A stretch of 64,000 bases of DNA from Kosakonia sp. H02 (GCA_030704225.1 CP131915.1:2232001-2296000); one strand, 5' to 3'; numbered from the stretch's first letter, positions 8,259 through 17,130 are shown. Notes: generated from the letters alone by a model not told the origin. Translations and numbers: made by a program.

Positions 8259-9419
8259 ATGAGTAATAACCCTTTGATTCCACAGAGTAAACTTCCCGCA
8301 TTAGGCACCACCATCTTCACGCAAATGAGCGCGCTCGCCCAGCAGCACCAGGCCATAAACCTCTCGCAGGGTTTCCCGGATTTTGACGGCCCGCGTTATT
8401 TGCAGGAACGTCTGGCTTACCACGTGGCGCAAGGGGCGAATCAATACGCACCGATGACCGGCGTGCAGGCGCTGCGTGAAGCCATTGCCGATAAAACCGC
8501 CGCGCTGTATGGCCACAAACCGGACGTGAATAGCGACATTACCGTTACCGCCGGGGCGACGGAAGCGTTATACGCGGCGATTACTGCGCTGGTGCGCCAG
8601 GGCGATGAAGTTATCTGTTTCGATCCGAGCTACGACAGCTACGCGCCTGCGGTCGAGCTTTCTGGTGGTGTGCTTAAGCGCATTGCGTTGCAACCGCCGC
8701 ACTTTCGTGTGGACTGGCAGGCCTTCGCCGCGCTGCTCAGCGATCGCACCCGGCTGGTAATTTTGAACACGCCGCATAACCCGTCGGCGAGCGTCTGGTA
8801 TAAAGAAGATTTTGCCGCGCTGTGGCAGGCGATTGCCGAACGTGAAATCTATGTGCTGAGCGATGAAGTGTACGAGCACATCTGTTTTGCCGAAGCGGGA
8901 CATGCCAGCGTGCTGGCGCATCCGCACCTGCGCGAGCGGGCGGTTGCCGTGTCGTCGTTTGGCAAAACCTATCATATGACCGGCTGGAAAGTGGGATATT
9001 GCATTGCACCTGCGGCCATCAGCGCGGAACTGCGCAAAGTGCATCAGTACTTAACCTTTGCGGTGAACACCCCGGCGCAACTGGCGCTGGCGGATATGCT
9101 GCGCGCCGAGCCGCAACATTATCGCGAGTTACCGGCATTTTACCGCGCCCGTCGTGATGTACTGGTGAATGCGCTCAGTCACAGCAAGCTGGAGATTTTG
9201 CCCTGCGAAGGGACTTATTTCCTGCTGGCGGATTACAGCGCAATTTCCGATCTTGATGACGTTAGTTTCTGCCAGTGGCTGACCAAAGAGGTGGGCGTGG
9301 CGGCGATCCCGCTGTCGGTGTTCTGCGCCGATCCCTTCCCGCACAAGCTGATTCGCCTGTGTTTTGCTAAGCAGGAATCGACGCTGCTGGCGGCGGCTGA
9401 ACGCCTGTGTAAGCTGTAA
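8259..9419 (+). CDS. mtnE: Methionine (2-keto-4-methylthiobutyrate) aminotransferase
   Basis: 386 residues, fold type I PLP aminotransferase, equivalent to E. coli YbdL. It transaminates 2-keto-4-methylthiobutyrate to methionine, the last salvage step. Visible landmarks are the substrate loop NLSQGFPDFDGP, NTPHNPSA, SDEVYEHI and the Schiff-base lysine K236 in SSFGKTYHMTGWK. The divergent arrangement with mtnBCD and the common MetJ boxes support the pathway assignment. Confidence 0.93.
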   Translation: MSNNPLIPQSKLPALGTTIFTQMSALAQQHQAINLSQGFPDFDGPRYLQERLAYHVAQGANQYAPMTGVQALREAIADKTAALYGHKPDVNSDITVTAGATEALYAAITALVRQGDEVICFDPSYDSYAPAVELSGGVLKRIALQPPHFRVDWQAFAALLSDRTRLVILNTPHNPSASVWYKEDFAALWQAIAEREIYVLSDEVYEHICFAEAGHASVLAHPHLRERAVAVSSFGKTYHMTGWKVGYCIAPAAISAELRKVHQYLTFAVNTPAQLALADMLRAEPQHYRELPAFYRARRDVLVNALSHSKLEILPCEGTYFLLADYSAISDLDDVSFCQWLTKEVGVAAIPLSVFCADPFPHKLIRLCFAKQESTLLAAAERLCKL

Positions 9420-9452
9420 GCCGGTGACGGCGGTGCCTGGCTGCGCCGCCGC

Positions 9453-10199
9453 TTATTTCTCGCCCATGATCGTTTTCAGCTTTTCTGCATCCGGCAAGCC
9501 CACTTCCTGCTGCAACGCGTTCTCTTCATTCATGTAGTAAATCGCCGGTGTCGCATTGGCCCCCAGATCGTCCATGATTTTCTGATTAATATTCAGCGAT
9601 TTCATGATTTCCGGTGGGATCGTTTTTGGCAGCGCCAGCGCCATTTTGCCGTTCGATTGTTCATAGTCGTGCCAGCTTTTCGCCGGATCTTTCGCGCTCA
9701 GAATGGCCGCTGCCGCTGCCGGGCTTTCCGGTTTGATTACACCCACCATTAACGTGCGCACCTGCACTTTGCCGGATGCAACCCACGGGCGCGCCTGCTG
9801 CCAGAACTGTTTGCAGTACGGGCAATAGGGATCGGCAAACACATACACCACGCGCGGCGCCTCTTTTTTGCCATCCAGGATCCAGTCGGCTTTTCCCATC
9901 CGTTGCCACAGTTCGCGCCCGGCCGGAGCATAGATCTCTTGGTTGATCATTTTTTCGCTCAGGTTGGTGCCTGCTTCGTCGTACATATAGCCGGAAATAG
10001 CGTGCTTGCCGTCGGGCGTGAGGTAAATGGTGACGCCCATTTCCTGATATTTGCCAAGGTAGCCTTTCATACCGCCTGGCGCGTCAAAGGATTTAATGAT
10101 GGTGATGCCTTGCTTTTCAATGGCTTTTACCGGCGCGGGCAGCTCTTCAGCATGCAGGGTCAGCGGGAGCAATGTCAGCATTAGCAGGCGCTTAAGCAT
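9453..10199 (-). CDS. dsbG: Periplasmic disulfide isomerase/chaperone DsbG
   Basis: 248 residues, the E. coli length, from the start at 10199 (AAGGA five bases upstream; the longer frame to 10235 lacks a site). The signal peptide ends LHA. An N-terminal dimerisation domain is followed by a thioredoxin domain with the active site CPYC in FADPYCPYCKQFW and the cis-Pro loop NATPAIYY. DsbG protects single cysteines from over-oxidation in the periplasm. Divergent from ahpC, as in E. coli. Confidence 0.96.
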   Translation of the reverse strand: MLKRLLMLTLLPLTLHAEELPAPVKAIEKQGITIIKSFDAPGGMKGYLGKYQEMGVTIYLTPDGKHAISGYMYDEAGTNLSEKMINQEIYAPAGRELWQRMGKADWILDGKKEAPRVVYVFADPYCPYCKQFWQQARPWVASGKVQVRTLMVGVIKPESPAAAAAILSAKDPAKSWHDYEQSNGKMALALPKTIPPEIMKSLNINQKIMDDLGANATPAIYYMNEENALQQEVGLPDAEKLKTIMGEK

Positions 10200-10560
10200 A
10201 AAAATCCTTATAGAATCAGTGGTTAAATTTAACAAAGGTCAAACCTATTACAGCCATAGGCAAGACTCGGGTAATAAAGATTGTCGCAGGGCGTCGGGGA
10301 TGGTGTAATCAACGCTGCTTGAAATCCTTCAGGTGATGAGCGCATCGCACAGCCAACGCGCTGGCACTGAAGTCATCCGCGGGTATTTCAGATATTGAGG
10401 CCACCCGTTTCGGTGGCCTTTTTACTTTTGGCGAATGTTCACAAAGTTGTTCGTTTTGGGTTGTTAGCTAACGCTTATTGATTTGATAATGCAAACGCAT
10501 TAGCCCTGGCAAGGAAACTTCGTTAACTTACACCCCAACGAAAACACGGAGGAAGTATAG
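10200..10560. other. dsbG-ahpC intergenic region with an orphan terminator
   Basis: 361 bases with no gene. It should hold the divergent dsbG and ahpC promoters; OxyR control is known in E. coli, but I could not assign a confident OxyR site. It also contains a plus-strand terminator (next entry) with no coding sequence before it. Confidence 0.5.
10398..10423 (+). terminator. Terminator without an obvious upstream gene
   Basis: AGGCCACC, six-base loop, GGTGGCCT, then five T on the plus strand. The nearest upstream gene, dsbG, runs the other way. Either a short untranslated RNA from about 10,250-10,423 or an attenuated ahpC leader ends here. Confidence 0.65.
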
Positions 10561-11124
10561 ATGTCCTTAATTAATACCAAGATCAAACCTTTCAAAAACC
10601 AGGCGTTCAAAAACGGCGAATTCATCGAAGTAACCGAGAAAGATACCGAAGGCCGCTGGAGCGTCTTCTTCTTCTACCCGGCTGACTTCACCTTCGTATG
10701 CCCGACCGAACTGGGCGACGTGGCTGACCACTACGAAGAACTGCAAAAACTGGGCGTAGACGTTTACTCTGTTTCTACCGACACCCACTTCACGCACAAA
10801 GCATGGCACAGCAGCTCTGAAACCATCGCGAAAATCAAATACGCGATGATCGGCGACCCGACTGGTGCCCTGACCCGTAACTTTGAAAACATGCGTGAAG
10901 ACGAAGGTCTGGCAGATCGCGGTACCTTTATCGTTGACCCGCAGGGCATCATCCAGGCTATCGAAGTGACCGCTGAAGGCATCGGCCGTGACGCGTCTGA
11001 CCTGCTGCGTAAAGTGAAAGCGGCTCAGTACGTTGCTTCTCACCCAGGCGAAGTTTGCCCGGCTAAATGGAAAGAAGGCGAAGCGACTCTGGCTCCTTCT
11101 CTCGACCTGGTTGGCAAAATCTAA
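10561..11124 (+). CDS. ahpC: Alkyl hydroperoxide reductase, peroxiredoxin subunit
   Basis: 187 residues, the usual length. A typical 2-Cys peroxiredoxin: peroxidatic C47 in FVCPTELGD and resolving C166 in GEVCPAKW. It reduces H2O2 and organic hydroperoxides in the cytoplasm and is recycled by AhpF, encoded next. GGAGG precedes the ATG. Codon use is strongly biased, as expected of an abundant protein. A hairpin between ahpC and ahpF probably gives more ahpC than ahpF mRNA. Confidence 0.98.
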   Translation: MSLINTKIKPFKNQAFKNGEFIEVTEKDTEGRWSVFFFYPADFTFVCPTELGDVADHYEELQKLGVDVYSVSTDTHFTHKAWHSSSETIAKIKYAMIGDPTGALTRNFENMREDEGLADRGTFIVDPQGIIQAIEVTAEGIGRDASDLLRKVKAAQYVASHPGEVCPAKWKEGEATLAPSLDLVGKI

Positions 11125-11163
11125 ATTTCCGGCGGCGCAATGCTTACAGAGGCCTGCGAAATG

Positions 11164-11192
11164 TAGGCCGGGTAAGCGTAGCGCCACCCGGC
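11164..11192. repeat. REP-like element
   Basis: TAGGCCGGGTAAGCG followed by GCGCCACCCGGC forms the REP palindrome between ahpC and ahpF. It can shield the 3' end of ahpC mRNA. Confidence 0.65.
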
Positions 11193-11195
11193 GTG

Positions 11196-11220
11196 AAACG
11201 GGTGCAATGCACCCGTTTTT
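11196..11220 (+). terminator. ahpC terminator or attenuator
   Basis: ACGGGTGC, three-base loop, GCACCCGT and a T5 run directly after the REP. It would end most ahpC transcripts and allow part to run into ahpF. Confidence 0.7.
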
Positions 11221-11305
11221 CTTCCACACACCATGATTCAAGTTGCATCCAGGCGGCTCCAATGAGGCAGCTTGCATGATGATGTTTTAAGAGAAGGATA
11301 ACGAC

Positions 11306-12871
11306 ATGCTCGACACCACAATGAAAACCCAGCTCAAGGCTTACCTTGAGAAACTGACTAAACCTGTTGAGTTGATTGCTACGCTGGATGACAGCGCGAA
11401 ATCAGCAGAAATCAAAGAACTGCTGGGTGAAATCGCTGAACTGTCTGACAAGGTTTCTTTTAAAGAAGACAACAGCCTGGCGGTGCGTAAACCGTCGTTC
11501 CTGATAACTAACCCGGGCGCGAATAACGGCCCGCGTTTTGCCGGTTCCCCGCTGGGTCACGAATTTACTTCACTGGTACTGGCGCTGCTGTGGACCGGTG
11601 GTCATCCGTCAAAAGAAGCGCAGGCGCTGCTTGAACAGATTCGCTCTCTCGACGGTGATTTTGAGTTTGAAACTTACTACTCGCTCTCTTGCCATAACTG
11701 CCCGGACGTGGTGCAGGCGCTGAACCTGATGGCCGTGCTGAACCCGCGTATTAAGCACACGGCGATTGATGGCGGCACCTTCCAGAACGAAATTACCGAT
11801 CGCAACGTAATGGGCGTTCCGGCGGTGTTCGTTAACGGTCAGGAATTCGGCCAGGGTCGTATGACGCTGACGGAAATCGTCGCCAAAATCGATACTGGCG
11901 CTGAAAAACGTGCGGCAGAAGAGCTGAACAAACGTGACGCCTACGACGTATTGATCGTGGGTTCCGGCCCGGCGGGCGCGGCAGCATCGGTTTACTCTGC
12001 GCGTAAAGGCATTCGTACCGGTCTGATGGGCGAACGTTTTGGCGGCCAGGTGCTGGATACCGTGGATATCGAAAACTACATTTCGGTGCCGAAAACGGAA
12101 GGTCAGCAATTTGCCGGCGCGCTGAAAGCGCACGTGGCGGATTACGATGTGGATGTGATTGACAGCCAGAGCGCCAGCAAACTGGTGCCGGCAGCGGTTG
12201 AAGGCGGTCTGCATCAGATTGAAACTGCCTCTGGCGCCGTGCTGAAAGCGCGTACCGTTATCATTGCGACCGGTGCAAAATGGCGCAACATGAACGTGCC
12301 TGGTGAGGATCAGTATCGCACCAAAGGTGTGACCTACTGCCCGCACTGCGACGGCCCGCTGTTTAAAGGCAAACGCGTGGCGGTGATCGGTGGCGGTAAC
12401 TCCGGCGTGGAAGCGGCTATCGATCTTGCCGGGATTGTTGAGCACGTTACGCTGCTGGAATTCGCCCCAGAGATGAAAGCAGACCAGGTGTTGCAGGATA
12501 AAGTGCGCAGCCTGAACAATGTCAACATTGTGCTGAATGCGCAAACCACCGAAGTGAAGGGCGACGGCAGCAAAGTGACCGGCCTTGAGTATCGCGACCG
12601 TGTCAGCGGTGATATTCATCAGGTGGAACTGGCGGGGATTTTCGTCCAGATTGGTCTGCTGCCGAACACCACCTGGCTGGAAGGCGCAATTGAGCGCAAC
12701 CGCATGGGCGAAATCATTATCGATGCCAAGTGCGAAACCAGCGTAAAAGGTGTGTTCGCGGCGGGCGACTGCACCACGGTGCCGTACAAACAGATCATTA
12801 TTGCTACCGGTGAAGGTGCAAAAGCGTCTTTGAGCGCGTTTGATTACCTGATCCGTACCAAAATCGCATAA
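11306..12871 (+). CDS. ahpF: Alkyl hydroperoxide reductase, flavoprotein subunit
   Basis: 521 residues, the usual length. The N-terminal tandem thioredoxin-fold domain carries the redox pair in SLSCHNCPD (about residues 129-132). The FAD-binding motif is VLIVGSGPAGAAAS, the second redox pair is YCPHCDG, and the NAD(P)H site is VAVIGGGNSG. It passes electrons from NADH to AhpC. GAAGGA is seven bases from the ATG. Transcribed with ahpC, with partial termination between them. Confidence 0.98.
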   Translation: MLDTTMKTQLKAYLEKLTKPVELIATLDDSAKSAEIKELLGEIAELSDKVSFKEDNSLAVRKPSFLITNPGANNGPRFAGSPLGHEFTSLVLALLWTGGHPSKEAQALLEQIRSLDGDFEFETYYSLSCHNCPDVVQALNLMAVLNPRIKHTAIDGGTFQNEITDRNVMGVPAVFVNGQEFGQGRMTLTEIVAKIDTGAEKRAAEELNKRDAYDVLIVGSGPAGAAASVYSARKGIRTGLMGERFGGQVLDTVDIENYISVPKTEGQQFAGALKAHVADYDVDVIDSQSASKLVPAAVEGGLHQIETASGAVLKARTVIIATGAKWRNMNVPGEDQYRTKGVTYCPHCDGPLFKGKRVAVIGGGNSGVEAAIDLAGIVEHVTLLEFAPEMKADQVLQDKVRSLNNVNIVLNAQTTEVKGDGSKVTGLEYRDRVSGDIHQVELAGIFVQIGLLPNTTWLEGAIERNRMGEIIIDAKCETSVKGVFAAGDCTTVPYKQIIIATGEGAKASLSAFDYLIRTKIA

Positions 12872-12903
12872 TTCAAAACAGTAAGACGACATCTGCAAAT
12901 AAC

Positions 12904-12931
12904 AAAAGCTGCCGAAAGGCAGCTTTTTTTT
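12904..12931 (+). terminator. ahpF terminator
   Basis: AAAAGCTGCC, GAAA tetraloop, GGCAGCTTTT and further T residues. Strong Rho-independent terminator 33 bases after the stop. Confidence 0.9.
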
Positions 12932-12951
12932 GCCCGGATGGCGCTAACGCA

Positions 12952-12987
12952 ATTTACCTCACTACCAACATTTACCTCACTACCAAC
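12952..12987. repeat. 18-bp tandem duplication at the end of uspG
   Basis: ATTTACCTCACTACCAAC occurs twice head to tail (12952-12969 and 12970-12987). On the uspG strand it duplicates the last codons plus the stop, so a second in-frame LVVR-stop follows the real one. Confidence 0.9.
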
Positions 12988-13400
12988 ACTGGAATATTCG
13001 CGTGGCGCACCACGCTTGAGGCATTGGAGCCGAGCAAATGTGTCGTAATTGACGGGTTGCGTGAGGCGATCACCACCATATCTGCATGCAACTCTTCGCC
13101 CAACTCATTCACCATATCGCGCACGCTACCGAAACGAACGTGCGTGTGAATACGGGAAGGATCGATGCTGAAATGGCTCTTCATGGTATTCAGGCGCGTT
13201 TGCGCCTCCTGTTGCAGATGCTCTTCGAAACGGCGCAAATCGGCGGCGAAACGGTGCAGGCTCAGGTTGGCGGAGGCGGGTAAAACATGCAGTAAATGAA
13301 TAACGCCTTCGCTCTGCGCGAGGAATTCAGCGTGACGCACGGCTTTATCGCTTAACTCCATTTCGAAAACATCGACCGGCATAATGATTGTCTGATACAT
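12972..13400 (-). CDS. uspG: Universal stress protein UspG
   Basis: 142 residues, same length as E. coli UspG (YbdQ). The start MYQTIIMPVDVFEMELS and the ATP-binding-type glycine loop near the C-terminus (LLGSNASSVVRHANIPVLVVR) match the UspF/UspG branch of the family. It is a cytoplasmic stress protein, known to be autophosphorylated and adenylated in E. coli. Faces ahpF tail to tail. The gene's 3' end carries an 18-bp tandem duplication that leaves the protein unchanged. Confidence 0.95.
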   Translation of the reverse strand: MYQTIIMPVDVFEMELSDKAVRHAEFLAQSEGVIHLLHVLPASANLSLHRFAADLRRFEEHLQQEAQTRLNTMKSHFSIDPSRIHTHVRFGSVRDMVNELGEELHADMVVIASRNPSITTHLLGSNASSVVRHANIPVLVVR

Positions 13401-13503
13401 AAACGCTTCTCCCTGTAGGTTATGTCAACAGAATTGAAGCACAAAGCGCGGGGTTTTTTTGCTGCCTGGCTGGCAAATCCAGAGAATGGATAAGAAACGG
13501 AAA

Positions 13504-13523
13504 GAGGATGCGGGCGCATCCTC
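13504..13523 (-). terminator. rnk terminator
   Basis: GAGGATGC stem with a GGGC loop and GCATCCTC, 24 bases after the rnk stop. On the minus strand it is followed by a weak T-rich stretch. Confidence 0.55.
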
Positions 13524-13546
13524 TGCAAAACAAAGCAGGGCCGGGC

Positions 13547-13957
13547 TCAGAGCATAAAATCGCCTGCCGCTTCGGGCTGGTACAACAACTCCAGCACTTC
13601 GAGATCGGTGGTGGTACCACCTGGCAATGTCCAGTGAATGGTATTGCCAACGCGTAAACCTAACAGCGCCGCGCCGACCGGAGCCAGCACCGACAGCTGG
13701 GTTGCGCTGTCCGTCATCTGCGTCGGATAGACCAGTGTACGCACGCGCACTTCACCGCTTTTCAGCTCACGGAATTTCACCGTGCTGTTCATTGTCACCA
13801 CATCTTGCGGCATTGTTTCTGGCGCGCACATCTGGGCGCGATCCAGTTCTTCATTTAACGCATCCGCGACCGGGAGGCTGGCATGAGCGGGCTGCTCAAG
13901 CAAACGGTCGAGGCGCTCGGCGTCTCGCTCATTAATAATAATGGCAGGTCTGGACAT
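13547..13957 (-). CDS. rnk: Nucleoside diphosphate kinase regulator Rnk
   Basis: 136 residues, the E. coli length. The short N-terminal coiled-coil (ERDAERLDRLLEQPA) and GreA/GreB-type C-terminal domain (LAPVGAALLGLRVGNTIHW, then DLEVLELLYQPEAAGDF) are visible. Rnk binds RNA polymerase near the secondary channel without stimulating transcript cleavage, and influences nucleotide levels. Between rna and uspG, as in E. coli. Confidence 0.95.
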   Translation of the reverse strand: MSRPAIIINERDAERLDRLLEQPAHASLPVADALNEELDRAQMCAPETMPQDVVTMNSTVKFRELKSGEVRVRTLVYPTQMTDSATQLSVLAPVGAALLGLRVGNTIHWTLPGGTTTDLEVLELLYQPEAAGDFML

Positions 13958-13991
13958 CTCTTACTCCATGTCATTTGATTGATCCAAAGAA

Positions 13992-14020
13992 AAACCCTCG
14001 CCGTCTGGCAGCGAGGGTTT
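13992..14020 (-). terminator. rna terminator
   Basis: AAACCCTCGC and GCGAGGGTTT pair around a nine-base loop; TTTTTC follows on the minus strand. It lies between rna and rnk. Confidence 0.8.
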
Positions 14021-14094
14021 GTCTACAGGGGATGATACTGACCAGGTCGCATACTGTGAAGTGACCCGGCGCACATTTGCCGGAATTCGGACTC

Positions 14095-14898
14095 TCAGTA
14101 ACCTGCGCTGTCGAGAATAAAGCGATCGCCGCAGTTACCGGGATGCGGCTGGGGCAGAAGCGATCGCCCGGTGAGCGGCGCGTTAATCGTATCGGCTTTA
14201 ATCGCCATCTGCATTTCGGTCAGAAACGCCGGATTGCCGCTGCACGTCAATTTCACCGCTTTAACACTCTGTGGGCCATAGGCTTGTGCGACGGCAGTAT
14301 CAAACGCGGCCCGGCTAATAGTCTTACCGTAGTTATTGGCGAGAAATACGCCCAAAGAGCTCTGTTTGATTTCCGTATTCAGGCGCACCATTGCGCCAAA
14401 ATAATCATCGGGATCAAAACCAAAGCAGACCCCGTGCTTGGCGTATTCATACCGCTCCAGACAGGAATTGCCGCCGGAACCCGGCATCACACCGTTCAGT
14501 TTGTTGGCAATCTCCAGCGATAAACCGGTTTCCGCCGCTGCACATTTCTGGCTGACTTTCGCTTCCGGCATATTTGGAATGGGGCGAGTGGCGCAGCCGA
14601 AGCGCATCCAGCGCCGCTCATCAACACCGCGCGTAGCAATTGATTTTGGCAAGCCCGGCCACAGGCCATGCACGGTCAGGTTATCGGCTTTATCCGCTGG
14701 TGCCTTTTGCAGACGGCACTCTTCCGGTTCGCTGCGCGTTTTGTCATGCATGCTCTGGCAAAAACCGGTTTGCCATGAAAGCGCCAGAACATAGCGATCA
14801 AAGTCGCCAAATTGTTTCGGCTGGAGGGGCGCAGCATGGGCAGAGGTGAGAAGAAGTGCGGCAATGCACACGCTAATGGGGAGTCCCTTTTTAAACAT
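14095..14898 (-). CDS. rna: Ribonuclease I (RNase T2 family)
   Basis: 267 residues from the start at 14898, which gives a clean signal peptide (MFKKGLPISVCIAALLLTSAHA); the longer frame to 14934 does not. Periplasmic endoribonuclease of the T2 family. The catalytic segments are CAS1 (LTVHGLWPG) and CAS2 (RYEYAKHGVC), each with the active-site His, and multiple Cys form disulfides. Position between dcuC and rnk is as in E. coli apart from the absent cit genes. Confidence 0.95.
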   Translation of the reverse strand: MFKKGLPISVCIAALLLTSAHAAPLQPKQFGDFDRYVLALSWQTGFCQSMHDKTRSEPEECRLQKAPADKADNLTVHGLWPGLPKSIATRGVDERRWMRFGCATRPIPNMPEAKVSQKCAAAETGLSLEIANKLNGVMPGSGGNSCLERYEYAKHGVCFGFDPDDYFGAMVRLNTEIKQSSLGVFLANNYGKTISRAAFDTAVAQAYGPQSVKAVKLTCSGNPAFLTEMQMAIKADTINAPLTGRSLLPQPHPGNCGDRFILDSAGY

Positions 14899-14947
14899 TT
14901 CTATTCCTGATGGATGAGTCCGGATAATTGCCATAGGTTATTAAAGC

Positions 14948-14971
14948 ATAAAAAAAGCGCCGGGCTGGCGC
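14948..14971. terminator. dcuC terminator
   Basis: AAAAAGCGCC and GGCGCTTTTT pair around a four- to five-base loop. T-runs exist on both strands, but only dcuC transcription is expected to end here. Confidence 0.8.
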
Positions 14972-14999
14972 TTTTTCATCGCAGCGCTGGCACGCGGAA

Positions 15000-16376
15000 T
15001 TAATGTCCTGCCACACCCGGCACCAGGATTTCAGTGGCGACAATCACCACGATCAGGCCAATCACCACCGGCACCGAGGTGCGTTTAACGACTTCAAATG
15101 GCGAGATATTTGCCATCCCCGCCACGGCGACCACCACACCGGAAACCGGTGAAATCGTGCGGCCAAGGTTCGAAGCTTGCAGCATCGGAATCGACAAATA
15201 AGCAGGATTGATGCCGGATTCATGCGCCAGTTTCGGGATCATCTCAACGAAAGCATAAAACGGTGCGTTACCGGAACCGGTGGTCATTGCCGCCAGCATG
15301 GTGAGAATAACCAGCACCAGCATCAGAATAATGCTCGCCGAACCGAACGAAGTGGCAATCGAAATCAGGCTCTGGATAAAGCCAATGGTGCTCAACCCCT
15401 GGGCAAAAACGCCTGCGGCCACTAACAGCATCACCACGCCAGCGAAGGCGTCAGCCATTCCGCGCCAGGCCACATCCAGCCCGGAAAAGACATTTTGCAG
15501 GTTAAAACCACGTAAAAACTCCAGCACAGCGGCGATCAGCATGCAAATCACCAGCAGGGTGATGATATGCAGCTCCGGGCCCCATTTACCGTCGAAAATC
15601 AGCACGCCGATGATCGGCGTAAACGGCAGAATGGCGTAAAACGTCGGCGCGCGGGTGGTGATGTCTTTCACATCCAGTATTTCGCTGACGATATTCTCTT
15701 TCTTATCCAGATAGCGTTGCCAGAAAAAGTGTGCGATCGCCATGGCAACAATCGCCGCGATAGAAATGGGCAGCGTCGTTTTGAAGGCGAAATCAACCAG
15801 CGGCATTTCCGCCGCTTTGGCGGCCAGCACCACATCGCCGGACGTGGGGGAGAGAATAATCGCCGCTGGCGAGGCGCAGATGGCCGCCGCCGCACCGCGA
15901 CTGATACCAACATTGACCATCACCGGGAACAGCGTTGCCATCAGCAGCACACCAAGGCCGGTTGCCGACGAAACGGCCAGTGACATCAGGCAGGCGACAA
16001 AATAGGCGGCGATCATTAACAGATAAGGCGAGTTAATAAAACGTAACGGGCGCGAAGCCAGCTTGACCACCATATCGTTTGCGCCGATATGCGTCATATA
16101 AGCGGCAAAACCGCACAGCATCATGATCATCATGCCGAGATCGCCGCCGCGACTCATCAGCAAAATTTTTACGTATTCGACAATATCGGTGGCGCTATAG
16201 CCGGTGCTGGTGGCGCTGCCCGGTAATATTTTGTGGCCCATAAAAGCGCTAACAATTAATAACGCCAGGCCGCCGACAAACAGCACGCCGGTAGCGGAGT
16301 AGCCTTTGATGATGTAGCGGGCGACGCCGACAATTACCACTACGCCGATCGACAGTTCAATCAGTGTTGAAATCAT
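15000..16376 (-). CDS. dcuC: Anaerobic C4-dicarboxylate carrier DcuC
   Basis: 458 residues, many membrane helices. The core (KILLMSRGGDLGMMIMMLC, SLAVSSATGLGVLLMATLF, TGSGNAPFYAFVEMIPKL) matches DcuC of E. coli almost throughout. It exchanges and effluxes succinate in fumarate respiration and fermentation at the inner membrane. The start at 16376 is set by homology (MISTLIELSIGVVVIVG); the 40 residues before it in the open frame look non-coding. A near-consensus FNR box lies 85 bases upstream. In E. coli the cit genes stand between rna and dcuC; they are absent here. Confidence 0.95.
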   Translation of the reverse strand: MISTLIELSIGVVVIVGVARYIIKGYSATGVLFVGGLALLIVSAFMGHKILPGSATSTGYSATDIVEYVKILLMSRGGDLGMMIMMLCGFAAYMTHIGANDMVVKLASRPLRFINSPYLLMIAAYFVACLMSLAVSSATGLGVLLMATLFPVMVNVGISRGAAAAICASPAAIILSPTSGDVVLAAKAAEMPLVDFAFKTTLPISIAAIVAMAIAHFFWQRYLDKKENIVSEILDVKDITTRAPTFYAILPFTPIIGVLIFDGKWGPELHIITLLVICMLIAAVLEFLRGFNLQNVFSGLDVAWRGMADAFAGVVMLLVAAGVFAQGLSTIGFIQSLISIATSFGSASIILMLVLVILTMLAAMTTGSGNAPFYAFVEMIPKLAHESGINPAYLSIPMLQASNLGRTISPVSGVVVAVAGMANISPFEVVKRTSVPVVIGLIVVIVATEILVPGVAGH

Positions 16377-16722
16377 GTTTTGGGTCCCGGAGGTTGACCT
16401 GAAAGATAAATAACTAAAAAAACCAGCAACGCAATGTGCCGAATAATGCCGCATTCGTAGATGATTAAAATCAACAAAGCGGTGCGTTGAGAGCATGATC
16501 TTGTGAAATTGTTATCATCCACCAAAATAATCGCAGATTAATCGATAATTGCCGGCAATAGAAAATGATAATTATGTTTTGTTAATGATAATGCCAGGTT
16601 AATTATTTTGCGCTTTCTGGTTTCAATTAAATGCCGAGCGTAAATTCGTTAAAAAAGTCTTTAAAAATAAAAAAGGTGCTGCTTATACTCGCCGTTACTT
16701 TCCTTTCACCCATGGCGATGTT
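16377..16722. other. Intergenic region between dcuC and the copper operon
   Basis: 346 AT-rich bases holding the divergent control regions of dcuC and the copper genes. An FNR box is at 16461. I searched by eye for the CusR-type copper box (TGACAA...TTGTCA) and found none. Confidence 0.5.
16461..16474. promoter_or_regulatory. FNR box of dcuC
   Basis: ATGATTAAAATCAA matches the FNR consensus TTGAT-N4-ATCAA at 9 of 10 positions. It is 85 bases upstream of the dcuC start, suited to activation without oxygen. Confidence 0.7.
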
Positions 16723-17130
16723 ATGCACGCAGCCTGGCTTTACCGATTGCGCTTTATTAAGCGGCATTTATTAATGCTGCTGATAGCATTTGGTTGGCTG
16801 CTATTCCAGAGTCAGGTGGCGATTGCCTCCCACGACTGCGATTTGCCTGTACAGGGTGAAAGTATGCTGGTTCAGCATATGAACCATATGTCGATGGGTG
16901 ATAACGCGCCGCAGACACACGCCATGAAAACGCCGCTGTGCGAAAAACATTGCGTGCCGGATCTGGTGCAGAAAGATACGTATCACCCTTCATTGGTGGC
17001 GCTGCCTGTCACGCTGACGCTGGCTGTCGCCGAACCTGTTTGCTCGTCCGTCTCTCACGATGGTTGGGCGTTAACGCCACCCGCCGCAGGCCCGCCGGCA
17101 ACGATCCGTTTTTGCCGGTTCCGGGAATAG
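16723..17130 (+). CDS. Exported Met/His/Cys-rich protein of the copper operon
   Basis: 135 residues. The N-terminal membrane segment (LLMLLIAFGWLLFQSQVAIA) acts as signal peptide or anchor. The rest is rich in putative metal ligands: HDCD, QHMNHMSMGD, CEKHCVPD. Not recognised as a named family; small His/Met-rich exported proteins of this kind often stand at the head of copper or silver resistance operons. It precedes cusF by 59 bases and is likely co-transcribed. A role in binding copper in the periplasm is inference. Confidence 0.65.
   Translation: MHAAWLYRLRFIKRHLLMLLIAFGWLLFQSQVAIASHDCDLPVQGESMLVQHMNHMSMGDNAPQTHAMKTPLCEKHCVPDLVQKDTYHPSLVALPVTLTLAVAEPVCSSVSHDGWALTPPAAGPPATIRFCRFRE

Noticed and set aside
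11609..12898. Long minus-strand frame opposite ahpF (429 codons)
   Set aside because: A shadow frame produced by the codon bias of ahpF; the product is His/Arg-rich and has no domain.
16377..16722. CusR-type copper box before the copper operon
   Set aside because: No TGACAA...TTGTCA-like palindrome could be found; the operon must use another regulator or site.
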